A program made the position numbers and the translations under genes. DNA of 64,000 nt from Hyphomonas sediminis. GTDB taxonomy: Bacteria > Pseudomonadota > Alphaproteobacteria > Caulobacterales > Hyphomonadaceae. The notes beneath the pieces are model-generated. The model made no database searches. It was not told the DNA's origin and saw only the letters and a program-made list of their open reading frames with translations. The stretch lies in the NCBI RefSeq assembly GCF_019679475.1, contig NZ_JAIEZP010000001.1:1798001-1862000 (forward strand), written 5' to 3'. Below, piece after piece: positions 44,007 to 51,904 of this stretch (position 1 is its first letter; each line of letters starts with the position of its first letter).

Positions 44007-46208
44007 TCAATCGAACCCGTCAGAGCCAAAATTGCCCAGCGACAGCAGCGAGAAGCGGATCTGGAAGCTGTCTGAGGGCCCCAACGTGCGGTCCCGCAGC
44101 TCGCTGCGCTGGTAGATCAGCTCGAAGCGGGAGCAGTCGTCGGTATAGGCCAGGCCGATTTCCTGCCGTGTGTTCACATTGTTGCTGATGTCCCGCAGCT
44201 GGCCAAACACAAGGGAGTAGGTGTCGGTGACCTGCACTTCGCCGCGCAGGTAAATCCCTTCGTCAGACCTGCCGCTGGGGCTGATACGCTCGTCGATCTT
44301 GTAGTACTGGCCCACGGCGCGCAGCCGGCTGAAGGAGGTTGAAGCGCGCATGTCGAGACGGCTAAGCGACAGGTCGGCCTCGTTGAGGCGGACGCGCGAG
44401 TCCAGCTCCAGCTTCCGGCCCATGCTGAATGAGGCGGCTGCCACCCAGTCCGACGACGTGCCGCCGAGGTTTGAGGCGACATCGAAAGTGGGGTCGGGTT
44501 TGGAGCGCCAGCGGCGGCCAAGGGTGGTTGAGGCTTCTATGCCGTTTTTCCAGATGGCGCGGGCGGTAAGACCAGCGCTCAGCTTGCCGTCGCCTTCATA
44601 GAGGTCGAAGTTTCCAATACCATTGGCTTCGTAGAGGCTGGATTCGTCGAACTCGTAGAGGAGACTGTCTTCCACAGGGATCGCCGGGTCATTGGCGTTG
44701 GAGAAGCCCCAGGCGGCCATGACCGCGGGCTCCAGCATGATATCCACATGGGTTCCGGGGCGGATCATCGGATAGGCCAGCGTGGCGCCGACATTACCGA
44801 CGGCGCGCGCGACCGATGCCTTGCCGCTGAAATCCTCGTCCAGCGCATAGTAGTCGCCGCGTGCTTCGGCAAACGGCTCGAATGTGAAGCCGCCAGGCAG
44901 GACCTTCATCGTGCTCCAGTCCGCGCCCGCACTGACGCGGTGGCTGTCTGCACCGACATCGCGCGTCAGCACGGCGGAGGAGACGTTGACCGAGGCGAAG
45001 CCGTAGGCGCCCATGTCCCAATACTTCTCGGCATAGGCGAGCGGGGACACGACCGGCAGTCGGGCTGCGTCGTCTTGGCCGCGCAGGCCCTGGAAGTTCA
45101 GCAGGGCAGCGTCGGCGTAGTAATTGTCACCCTGGCCTGTCACGAACAACTGGGACAGCAGCCGGCGGGGCTGGTTTGAATACAGGCCGCGCTGCTCGTT
45201 CTGGCCGCTGATATCATAGCGGCGATCATAGAGGTCGTCGGTCTGGGTTTCGACGCCGAAGCCCCATTTCCACTCCGGCGAAATGGCGAACAGGCCGCTG
45301 CCATAGATGTGGCCTCGGAATTTTTCTTCGCCGAAGGTTTCCCCGTCGCTGTCGAAGTCGGCTTCATGGGTGAAGCTGGTCTCCAGTTTCAGGGCGCCGG
45401 AATAGAAACGCTTGCGGAAATCGACGCCGATCAGCGGGTTCACATTCTGTGAAACCATCGGTGAGATGGTGATGTCGGAATAGTCCGAAACGGCCCAGTA
45501 ATAGGGCTGTTTGTAGAAGGCGCCGAGCTTGGACGATATGCCGGGCGTGGGCACCAGGAAGCCGGAGCGGCGCTCGGAATTCGGGTCCGGATGGGCCAGA
45601 TAGGGCAAGTAGAACACCGGAATGCCGGCCACCTCCAGCACCGCATCGCGGTAGGAGATCATCTGGCTTTCCTCGTCCAGCACGGCGCGGCGCGCGCGGA
45701 TGGCCCAGGTGGGTTTCTTGCCGTCTTCGCAGATGGGGCAGGCGGTGTAGACCAGCTGGTCCATCGCATTGACGCCGTCGGCGCGGCGGATGGCGGAGTT
45801 GGCCGCAACTGTAGCGGTTCCACCGATTCGCGCGGAATAGCCGATGGCGTAACCGTCGGTCAGATCCGGCCCGACATCGAGCTCTTCGGCGAATTGCTGG
45901 CTGCCATCGACATCGACGATGACGACATTGCCAGAGGCGCGGGCGCGTTCTGTTGTGCGATTGTAGATCAGCCGGTCGGCACGCAGGGTGCGGCCATTAT
46001 AGAGGGCCTCGACATTGCCTTCGGCGATGATCGTGTTGTCGTCTGTGTTCTCGTAAACGATGTCGGCTTCGAGAACGACGCGTTCGTCTTTGGTTTCTGT
46101 CGCCGGTGCTGCAGGATCGGAGTCAGACTGCGCATAGGCCGCCAGCGGCATGACAGCCGAGAATCCGGCCATGAGCGCAAAGTGAGACCATTTCACCACT
46201 GACGGCAT
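44007..46208 (-). CDS. lptD: LPS-assembly outer-membrane protein LptD
   Basis: 733 residues from the ATG at 46208; the frame begins earlier at a TTG but the signal peptide (MPSVVKWSHFALMAGF to AAYAQ) fits this start. N-terminal OstA jellyroll (VVLEADIVYENTDDNTIIAEGNVEALY), then a beta-barrel domain with LVYTACPICEDG, LPYLAHPDPNSERRSGFLVP and a C-terminal strand region containing TDDCSRFELIY. The cysteines in CPIC and DDC may form the inter-domain disulfides known for LptD. It forms the outer-membrane LPS translocon with LptE. The usual lptF-lptG genes do not precede it here. Confidence 0.95.
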   Translation of the reverse strand: MPSVVKWSHFALMAGFSAVMPLAAYAQSDSDPAAPATETKDERVVLEADIVYENTDDNTIIAEGNVEALYNGRTLRADRLIYNRTTERARASGNVVIVDVDGSQQFAEELDVGPDLTDGYAIGYSARIGGTATVAANSAIRRADGVNAMDQLVYTACPICEDGKKPTWAIRARRAVLDEESQMISYRDAVLEVAGIPVFYLPYLAHPDPNSERRSGFLVPTPGISSKLGAFYKQPYYWAVSDYSDITISPMVSQNVNPLIGVDFRKRFYSGALKLETSFTHEADFDSDGETFGEEKFRGHIYGSGLFAISPEWKWGFGVETQTDDLYDRRYDISGQNEQRGLYSNQPRRLLSQLFVTGQGDNYYADAALLNFQGLRGQDDAARLPVVSPLAYAEKYWDMGAYGFASVNVSSAVLTRDVGADSHRVSAGADWSTMKVLPGGFTFEPFAEARGDYYALDEDFSGKASVARAVGNVGATLAYPMIRPGTHVDIMLEPAVMAAWGFSNANDPAIPVEDSLLYEFDESSLYEANGIGNFDLYEGDGKLSAGLTARAIWKNGIEASTTLGRRWRSKPDPTFDVASNLGGTSSDWVAAASFSMGRKLELDSRVRLNEADLSLSRLDMRASTSFSRLRAVGQYYKIDERISPSGRSDEGIYLRGEVQVTDTYSLVFGQLRDISNNVNTRQEIGLAYTDDCSRFELIYQRSELRDRTLGPSDSFQIRFSLLSLGNFGSDGFD

Positions 46209-46358
46209 CCTGAACGACCTGTACGCAACGCCCCCACGCCGCAAGTGATGCCGCGCTTCTCCAGCTTCAGAGGCTTAGAGACGAACCGCCGGGGCGTCCA
46301 GCCTCGCGTGGCCGGGAAATGCAATCGGCGCATTACGGTGCAGTCAGGCCACAGTCAG

Positions 46359-46387
46359 ACCGTGTACTTTTGAGGCATTTTGGGGAC
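46359..46387. repeat. 29-bp motif shared with 22984-23012
   Basis: 26 of 29 positions match the copy at 22984-23012 (TTTTGAGGCATTT, GGGGAC). The 225 bases 46209-46433 between lptD and dprA contain this element and no gene that I can support. Confidence 0.6.
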
Positions 46388-46433
46388 GTTCGGGGTCAAA
46401 ACAGGGACAAACAGCGACACTTCGGGTCAGATC

Positions 46434-47549
46434 TCAGACAGACCGGGACGCGAGGCCGCCCGGATAGGTCAACGCCTCGCCGGCGAGTTCCAGCTCCATG
46501 AGAATCGCTCCGGCGCGCGCTGCGCTGACCCCGGCTGCCCGCGCGATCTCGTCCAGCGGCATGGCATGGGGGCTGAGCGCCTCGCGGACGCGGGCAAGCT
46601 CCGAGGCGGGGATGACGGCGTCATCGCCATGCACCGGGGCGAGCCAGTCGGACGGCGGCGCGGACACGCTGAGCAGGGGAAGCGAACTCAGCACCTCGAT
46701 CACATCGCGCGCGTCGCGCACCAGGGCCGCGCCATTGCGGATGAGATTGTTGGTGCCGGCCGAGCGCGGATCGAGCGGGGAGCCGGGCACGGCCATCACC
46801 TCGCGGCCCTGTTCCCCGGCCATGCGGGCGGAGATGAGCGAGCCGGAGCGCTCCGCCGCCTCGACCACGACTGTGCCACGCGCGAGGCCCGTGATGATGC
46901 GGTTGCGGCGGGGAAAATCCTGCGCGCGGGCGCGGTGGCCGAAGGGCATTTCGGAGAGGATGAGGCCCTGCTCGGCAATCGCCGCATAGAGGCGGTCATG
47001 CTGGCCGGGATAGACGTGATCGATGCCGCCGCCGAGGACGGCGATGGTGCCGCTGGCGAGGCTGGCGGCGTGGGCCTCCCCATCGATGCCGAGGGCGAGG
47101 CCGGAGACAGTGACATAGCCTGCCTTGCCGAGCGCGGCGGCCATATCCCGCGCGATCTTGCGGCCGGCAGCAGAGGCGTTGCGCGCGCCTACGATGGCGC
47201 AGGTCGGCTCTGCGGCGAGGGACGCCTTGCCCAGAAGGGTGAGCACCGGCGGGGGCGGATCGAGCAGGCGCAGGAGGGCGGGATAGGCCGGCTCGCAACT
47301 TGCCACGATCTGTGCGCCATAGCGGGCGGCGGCCTCAATCTCACGGGCAATCTGATCCGTAGGCGGAATTGTGATGGACTTGCCACGGGCAACACGGCTG
47401 GCGATTTCCGGCAGGGCGGCGAGCGCCTTGCCCGCATCGCCATAGCGCGCGATCAGCTGGGCAAAGGAGACCGGGCCGACATTCTGGGTTCGCGCGAGGC
47501 GCAGCCAGTCAAGGCGTTCTGCATCCGACAGGGGACGCGGCAGCGTCAT
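46434..47549 (-). CDS. dprA: DNA-processing protein DprA
   Basis: 371 residues. SAM-like N-terminal part (RLDWLRLARTQNVGPVSFAQ), Rossmann core with CAIVGARNASAAGRKIARDM, GGGIDHVYPGQHDRLY and RNRIITGLARGTVVVEA, and a C-terminal winged-helix domain (LDEIARAAGVSAARAGAIL). It loads RecA on incoming ssDNA in transformation. The start overlaps the plsY stop (ATGA). Confidence 0.95.
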   Translation of the reverse strand: MTLPRPLSDAERLDWLRLARTQNVGPVSFAQLIARYGDAGKALAALPEIASRVARGKSITIPPTDQIAREIEAAARYGAQIVASCEPAYPALLRLLDPPPPVLTLLGKASLAAEPTCAIVGARNASAAGRKIARDMAAALGKAGYVTVSGLALGIDGEAHAASLASGTIAVLGGGIDHVYPGQHDRLYAAIAEQGLILSEMPFGHRARAQDFPRRNRIITGLARGTVVVEAAERSGSLISARMAGEQGREVMAVPGSPLDPRSAGTNNLIRNGAALVRDARDVIEVLSSLPLLSVSAPPSDWLAPVHGDDAVIPASELARVREALSPHAMPLDEIARAAGVSAARAGAILMELELAGEALTYPGGLASRSV

Positions 47550-48169
47550 CCCTCGGCGGCGTCTTTCTTCTTGGCGCCGAAGCGGGGCTCTGTGCCGCTC
47601 AGCAGGCGGCCAATATTGGCGCGGTGCGTCCAGAAGACGAGGACGGAGAGCGCGGCAAGCCCGCCGAGGATGACCGGGCTACGCTCGCCCAGAAGATACG
47701 CCCCCGGAGGAACAGCGACCGCTGCCGTGAGCGCCGAAAGCGAGGAAATGCGGGTCAGCGCGAACATGCCAAGCCAGACGGGCGCGCCGACGACGAGGCC
47801 GTGCAGCGGCGTGATGAAAAGGAGCAGGCCGGCATAGGTCGCCACGCCCTTGCCGCCCTTGAACTTCAGCCAGATGGGATAGCAATGGCCGAGGAAAGCC
47901 GCGGCGCCCGCGACCATGCCCGCATCGCGCCCGGAAATGAGGATGAAGGCCAGGGCAACGAGACCGGCCTTCAGGCTGTCGAGCAGCAGGGTGGCGAGGG
48001 CGAGATCCTTGCGGCCAGTGCGCAGCACATTGGTGGCGCCGATGCTTTTGGAGCCGATTTCGCGGATGTCACCAAGGCCAGCGGCCTTCACGAGGACAAG
48101 GCCAAACGGGATCGACCCGGCCAGATAGCCCGCGACCACCGCCACTGCGTAGATTGCCCATTCCGGCAT
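47546..48169 (-). CDS. plsY: glycerol-3-phosphate acyltransferase PlsY
   Basis: 207 residues, five predicted membrane segments. Conserved cytoplasmic motifs: GSIPFGLVLVKA and DIREIGSKSIGATNVLRTGRKD (first), FLGHCYPIWLKFKGGKGVATYAG (second), and the later WTHRANIGRLLSGTEPRF. It acylates glycerol-3-phosphate using acyl-phosphate from PlsX. The plsY-dprA order is common. Confidence 0.96.
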   Translation of the reverse strand: MPEWAIYAVAVVAGYLAGSIPFGLVLVKAAGLGDIREIGSKSIGATNVLRTGRKDLALATLLLDSLKAGLVALAFILISGRDAGMVAGAAAFLGHCYPIWLKFKGGKGVATYAGLLLFITPLHGLVVGAPVWLGMFALTRISSLSALTAAVAVPPGAYLLGERSPVILGGLAALSVLVFWTHRANIGRLLSGTEPRFGAKKKDAAEG

Positions 48170-48340
48170 TTGGATTGTCCTCGCCCGTCCCTTGGAGGTT
48201 TCAAGGTTTAGGGAGGTGTGCGGGGTGGGGCAAGGGGGCTGGCCGGATCAGAAATCGCATTGCGATTTCCCGGCCAGCGAAAGGAAGACTCTTTTGGCTG
48301 GGACGCGCGGGACGATTTCTTTGTGCCTCAAAGCCCCCTC

Positions 48341-48375
48341 CGCCCTTCGGGCACCTCCCCCGTGCACGGGGGAGG
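48341..48375 (+). repeat. CGCCCTTCGGGCACCTCCCC element, copy A
   Basis: 35 bases with two palindromic parts: CGCCC/GGGC and CCTCCCCCGTG-CACGGGGGAGG. The copy at 49203-49237 differs in one base. It lies right after the vapC stop side. Confidence 0.85.
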
Positions 48376-48388
48376 ATGAGCTCGCGCA

Positions 48389-48787
48389 TCACTTCAACAA
48401 CCGCATCCCCGCCTCTTTCGCTGCCTTGCGGTCTAAGGTGACCGTTTCAGCCGCCCCGGCGAGGCGGGCGGTTTCGTTGATCAGGGCATCGGCGAAGTCT
48501 GCCGTGCTGGATGCCATATAGACGCCGAGGGCGCGGTAGGCGGCTTCGGCATTTTCCACGATAAGTTCGGCGGAGCGGAGCAGACCTTCGAGGGCGCGAG
48601 CAATATCTTCGCGCGGCGCCTTGTAGGCGCGGGCGAGCACCCAGCTGATTTCGGCCAGGACAACGGCGCTGATGAAGCCGGGGCGGTCTTTCGTCAGGCG
48701 GGAGATGAGCCGCGTGGCGGCGGCGGACTGGGCGGCGTCATCCTGCACCAGGAAGCGGATGACGACATTGGTGTCGAGGCCCGTCAT
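48389..48787 (-). CDS. PIN-domain toxin, VapC-like
   Basis: 132 residues. PIN fold with acidic residues in GLDTNVVIRFLVQDD (Asp near 4), ISAVVLAEISWVLAR (Glu near 43), STADFADALIN (Asp near 97) and ETVTLDRKA (Asp near 116). VapC toxins are ribonucleases that cleave tRNA or rRNA. It begins 7 bases after the antitoxin stop, so both are in one operon. The start at 48787 was chosen over an upstream in-frame ATG that overlaps the antitoxin. Confidence 0.9.
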   Translation of the reverse strand: MTGLDTNVVIRFLVQDDAAQSAAATRLISRLTKDRPGFISAVVLAEISWVLARAYKAPREDIARALEGLLRSAELIVENAEAAYRALGVYMASSTADFADALINETARLAGAAETVTLDRKAAKEAGMRLLK

Positions 48788-48794
48788 GCCTGTG

Positions 48795-49034
48795 TCACTT
48801 GCCCCTGGCGCCGCTGGCGATGGCGGCATTCATGTCTTCCAGCGAAACAGGTTTCTTCGGCTTCGGAATGATGCCCTTGAGCCGTTTTACCGATCCCGTG
48901 GCAGGCAGGACGGCAAAATTTCCATCGGCCATCCGCACGAAATCCACCCTGTCGCCAGGTCCAATACCGAGGGCGTCCCGCACAGCCTTGGGCACGGTGA
49001 GCTGGCCTTTGGAGGTGATGGTGGCGGTGGTCAT
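48795..49034 (-). CDS. AbrB/MazE-type antitoxin (VapB-like)
   Basis: 79 residues. SpoVT/AbrB swapped-hairpin DNA-binding domain at the N-terminus: TTATITSKGQLTVPKAVRDA LGIGPGDRV. The C-terminal tail (KKPVSLEDMNAAIASGARGK) is the toxin-neutralising part. Start at 49034 is followed by the canonical AbrB motif, although the open frame extends upstream. Autoregulation by binding of the repeats at 49050-49070 is likely. Confidence 0.9.
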   Translation of the reverse strand: MTTATITSKGQLTVPKAVRDALGIGPGDRVDFVRMADGNFAVLPATGSVKRLKGIIPKPKKPVSLEDMNAAIASGARGK

Positions 49035-49049
49035 ATCGGCTCCTTGAAT

Positions 49050-49090
49050 AAAGTAAGGAGAAAAGTAAGGCGCCGGCAAAGCCAAGTCAA
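49050..49090 (-). promoter_or_regulatory. promoter and operator-like repeats of the vapBC pair
   Basis: On the minus strand: TTGACT (49085-49090), 17 bases, TACTTT (49062-49067). The -10 is inside one of two identical 9-base direct repeats, AAAGTAAGG on the plus strand (49050-49058 and 49062-49070), spaced by one 12-base step. This is the layout expected for a repeat-bound, autorepressed toxin-antitoxin operon. Confidence 0.6.
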
Positions 49091-49202
49091 GAAATGCGCG
49101 TGGAGTTGCGCGGCCGCATCCTCCCCTGCGACGCGGGGGGGGTGGATCGCGCCGGAGGCGCGAGACGGAGGGGGATAGGGCGTGCGTTGTGGCTCCCCCT
49201 TG

Positions 49203-49237
49203 CGCCCTTCGGGCACCTCCCCCGTGAACGGGGGAGG
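49203..49237 (+). repeat. CGCCCTTCGGGCACCTCCCC element, copy B
   Basis: Matches 48341-48375 at 34 of 35 bases and is in the same orientation, on the other side of the vapBC genes. Bases 49118-49190 upstream contain a related degenerate palindrome (TCCTCCCC, GCGCCGGAGGCGC). Confidence 0.85.
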
Positions 49238-49308
49238 AGAAAGAGGCGCGCGTGATGATCGTAGGGTGGACGTGGAAAGGCCGGCGTGTTCGTGATAGGG
49301 CGCGGGGC

Positions 49309-49851
49309 ATGATTACGGATACACAAATTTCGAAGACGTTATCCTATTGGTTGCGTCACCGTCCGGATGCGGCGGGGATGGAGCTTTCGCCTGAAGGCTG
49401 GGCGGATGTGGATCTTGTTCTGGGGGCGCTGGCCAGGGAAGAACTGGCGGTTGGCTGGGAGCGGCTGTTGCAAGTGGTCGATACCAACGACAAGTCGCGC
49501 TTTGAACTCAGCGCCGATGGGCAGATGATCCGTGCCCGGCAGGGGCATTCCGTGAATGTGGAGGGAAGCTGGGCGCAGGCTGTGCCGCCGCCGGTCCTGT
49601 TCCACGGAACGGTGGAGCGCTTCTGGCCGGCGATTGCGGCGGAAGGCCTTCGCCCCATGCAACGCCACCATGTGCACCTTTCTGCCGATATTGAAACCGC
49701 GCAGCGCGTGGGCCAGCGGCGCGGGGCGCCGATCATTCTGGAAGTGGACGCGGCGGGCCTGCTGGCGCGCGGGGGAGCCTTCTTCCTGACGAGCAATAAT
49801 GTGTGGCTGGTGGACGCCGTGCCGCCGGAGTTTCTGAAGCGGGCGGGGTGA
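49309..49851 (+). CDS. kptA: RNA 2'-phosphotransferase (KptA/Tpt1 family)
   Basis: 180 residues. N-terminal winged helix (ISKTLSYWLRHRPDAAGM), RARQGHSVNVEG, LFHGTVERFWPAIAAEGL, RHHVHLSADIETA and FLTSNNVWLVDAVPP, covering the Arg-His-Arg active-site set. KptA removes an internal 2'-phosphate from RNA with NAD+, giving ADP-ribose cyclic phosphate; its bacterial role is unclear because bacteria lack the tRNA-splicing path that needs it. The ATG at 49309 is preferred; the extension to 49252 is Arg-rich and repeat-adjacent. The exonuclease gene follows after 6 bases. Confidence 0.92.
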   Translation: MITDTQISKTLSYWLRHRPDAAGMELSPEGWADVDLVLGALAREELAVGWERLLQVVDTNDKSRFELSADGQMIRARQGHSVNVEGSWAQAVPPPVLFHGTVERFWPAIAAEGLRPMQRHHVHLSADIETAQRVGQRRGAPIILEVDAAGLLARGGAFFLTSNNVWLVDAVPPEFLKRAG

Positions 49852-49857
49852 GCGGTC

Positions 49858-50394
49858 ATGTCAAAATGGATGCATCACATCGTGTTGGATGTTGAGGCGG
49901 ATGGTCCGTGTCCGGGGCTTTTCAACATGATCTCCTTTGGGCTGGTTTGCGTGGGTGATCCGGGCCGCAGCTTCCTGGGCGAAGTGGCGCCCATTCTGGA
50001 TTCCTCCGGAATTGCCGAGGCGCGCGATGTTGTCGGCGTCAGCTATGAGGCCCAGAAGGCATTTGCAGATCCCGGGGCGGTCATGCAGGCGGCGCAGGCC
50101 TGGCTGGCATCCGTGACGGGCGACCGGCGGGCGATCTTCTGGTCCGACAATCCCGCATTCGACTGGCAATACTGGAATTGGTACTGCCACCGTTTTCTGG
50201 GGGAAAACCCGGCAGGCTTCAGCGCGCGCCGGATTGGCGACCTTGACGCGGGGCGCCGCGGGGAGCCGCTGAATACCAATGCCTGGAAGAAGCGCCGAAT
50301 TACGGCGCACACGCACGATCCTGTGGACGATGCGCGCGGGAATGCCGAGGCGCTGCGCTGGATTCTGAGCGAGATGGGGCAGCCGCTGGACTGA
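49858..50394 (+). CDS. DEDDh-type exonuclease, likely RNA-directed
   Basis: 178 residues. RNase H-like exonuclease fold: Asp-x-Glu in IVLDVEADGPCPGLFNMISFG, Asp in FWSDNPAFDWQYWNW and His-Asp in THDPVDDARGNAEAL. This resembles the Rv2179c/AS-type 3'-5' exoribonuclease group, related to the shorter protein at 20610-21071. It sits 6 bases after kptA and would be cotranscribed with it, which suggests a joint role in RNA end processing. The partnership is an inference. Confidence 0.78.
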   Translation: MSKWMHHIVLDVEADGPCPGLFNMISFGLVCVGDPGRSFLGEVAPILDSSGIAEARDVVGVSYEAQKAFADPGAVMQAAQAWLASVTGDRRAIFWSDNPAFDWQYWNWYCHRFLGENPAGFSARRIGDLDAGRRGEPLNTNAWKKRRITAHTHDPVDDARGNAEALRWILSEMGQPLD

Positions 50395-50410
50395 GCCGGG
50401 AGCGGGGCGC

Positions 50411-51889
50411 CTACTCCTCCCGCCGCCTGGCGGGGGTGGCCGCGGTTGGCGCGGGGGCGGCGGCGGTTTCGGCGGAGGCTGTGGCGGCGAGGGCGGAGGC
50501 TTCGGCGGTGTCGTCGTCGCCGGGCACGCGCATGTCGCGCTCATTGCGCCAGTTGCCGAACCGGTAGAGCACAATCGCCAGCAGCATGGTCACCACCATG
50601 CCCGCCGGAAAGCTCCACCAGATGGCGTCGGCGCCCAGCATTCCCTGCAGGCCATAGGCAAAGCCAAGGCGCACCGGGAACATGGAGATGAAGAGGATGA
50701 TCAGCGGCCAGAACACCTGCCCATTCGCGCGCACCGTGGCAAACAGCACCATGGTCACGGCAAAGGGCAGGAAGCCCCAGGAGGCCAGCCGCGTGATATG
50801 CTGGCCGATGGCGACCGCGTCGCTCTCCCCGCCCAGGAACACCATCATGGCCGCCCGGTCTGCCAGCAGCAGAAGGCCGATCAGCACGCCGGTGAGGACC
50901 AGATTGTAGAGGATGCCGTGGCGGGTGATGGCGTCGACACGGTCCCACTTTCCCGCGCCGATATTCTGGGCGGCCATGGCGCTGACGGCGGCGCCGATGG
51001 CCATGGCGGGCATCTGCACATAGGTCCACAGCTGCTGCGTGGCGCCGAAGGCGGCGGTGGTGTCCACGCCCTGCCGGTTGACCAGCGACATCATGGCCAG
51101 CAGCGAGCCGGAGATGACGATCATCTGCAGGCCCATGGGAAAGCCCTTGACCACCATCAGCCGCAGGATCGAGACATCCGGCTTCAGAAAAGCCAGCTCT
51201 GCCCCGCGCAGGCGCAGGGGAAGATCCCGCCAGTAGATATAGGCGAGCATGGCGGCGAGGCTGATATAGTTTGCCAGGGTCAGCGACAGCGCGGAGCCAC
51301 CAATGCCCAGGCGCGGAAACGGGCCCAGGCCGAGGATCAGGAACGGGTTCAGCGCCGCGCAGATGGCCACGGCCACGCCCATGAAGATCAGGGGTGTGAT
51401 CGCGTCTCCCGCCCCGCGCAGGGCCATCATCAGCATCGTGATGATCAGAATGGCCGGCAGGGCCAGGAAGATGATCTGCAGGAATTGCTGCGCCAGCGGC
51501 ACTACAGTGGGCGGCGTTTCCAGCACGCCGAGCAGCGCAGGCGAAAGAAACCAGCCCGCAATGGCCAGAAGGGTGGACACCGGCAGGAATGTGCCAATCA
51601 CCGTGCCCACCACGCGGCGGGCCGCGACCACATCATTGCGCCCCATCGACTGGCCGATGAGGATGGTGGAGGCCATGCCAAAGCCGAACACGAACGCCGT
51701 CAGCAGGAAAACGACAAGGTTTCCATTGGTGGTGGCGGCAACGGCATCTTCGCCCAGAAGGCGGCCGACCCAGATCGTGTCAATCGAGCCATTGGCCGAT
51801 TGCAGGATGGAAGAGGCGAGCGTTGGCAGCGTGAAGGCGATCAGCGCCGGGCCGATAGGGCCGGTGGTGAGGTTGGCGCGTTTCTGCAT
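50411..51889 (-). CDS. MATE family multidrug efflux transporter
   Basis: 492 residues, twelve predicted membrane helices in two halves. The first half begins GPIGPALIAFTLPTLASSILQ with IDTIWVGRLLGEDAVAATT, and the second half repeats the pattern (LMVVKGFPMGLQMIVISGSL). MATE proteins exchange drugs or cations for H+ or Na+. The C-terminal ~35 residues are Ala-rich (ASALAATASAETAAAPAP) and not part of the fold. It ends a minus-strand group with the pyrC-like gene 15 bases upstream. Confidence 0.93.
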   Translation of the reverse strand: MQKRANLTTGPIGPALIAFTLPTLASSILQSANGSIDTIWVGRLLGEDAVAATTNGNLVVFLLTAFVFGFGMASTILIGQSMGRNDVVAARRVVGTVIGTFLPVSTLLAIAGWFLSPALLGVLETPPTVVPLAQQFLQIIFLALPAILIITMLMMALRGAGDAITPLIFMGVAVAICAALNPFLILGLGPFPRLGIGGSALSLTLANYISLAAMLAYIYWRDLPLRLRGAELAFLKPDVSILRLMVVKGFPMGLQMIVISGSLLAMMSLVNRQGVDTTAAFGATQQLWTYVQMPAMAIGAAVSAMAAQNIGAGKWDRVDAITRHGILYNLVLTGVLIGLLLLADRAAMMVFLGGESDAVAIGQHITRLASWGFLPFAVTMVLFATVRANGQVFWPLIILFISMFPVRLGFAYGLQGMLGADAIWWSFPAGMVVTMLLAIVLYRFGNWRNERDMRVPGDDDTAEASALAATASAETAAAPAPTAATPARRREE

Positions 51890-51904
51890 CCCGTCAGCGC
51901 GGCC

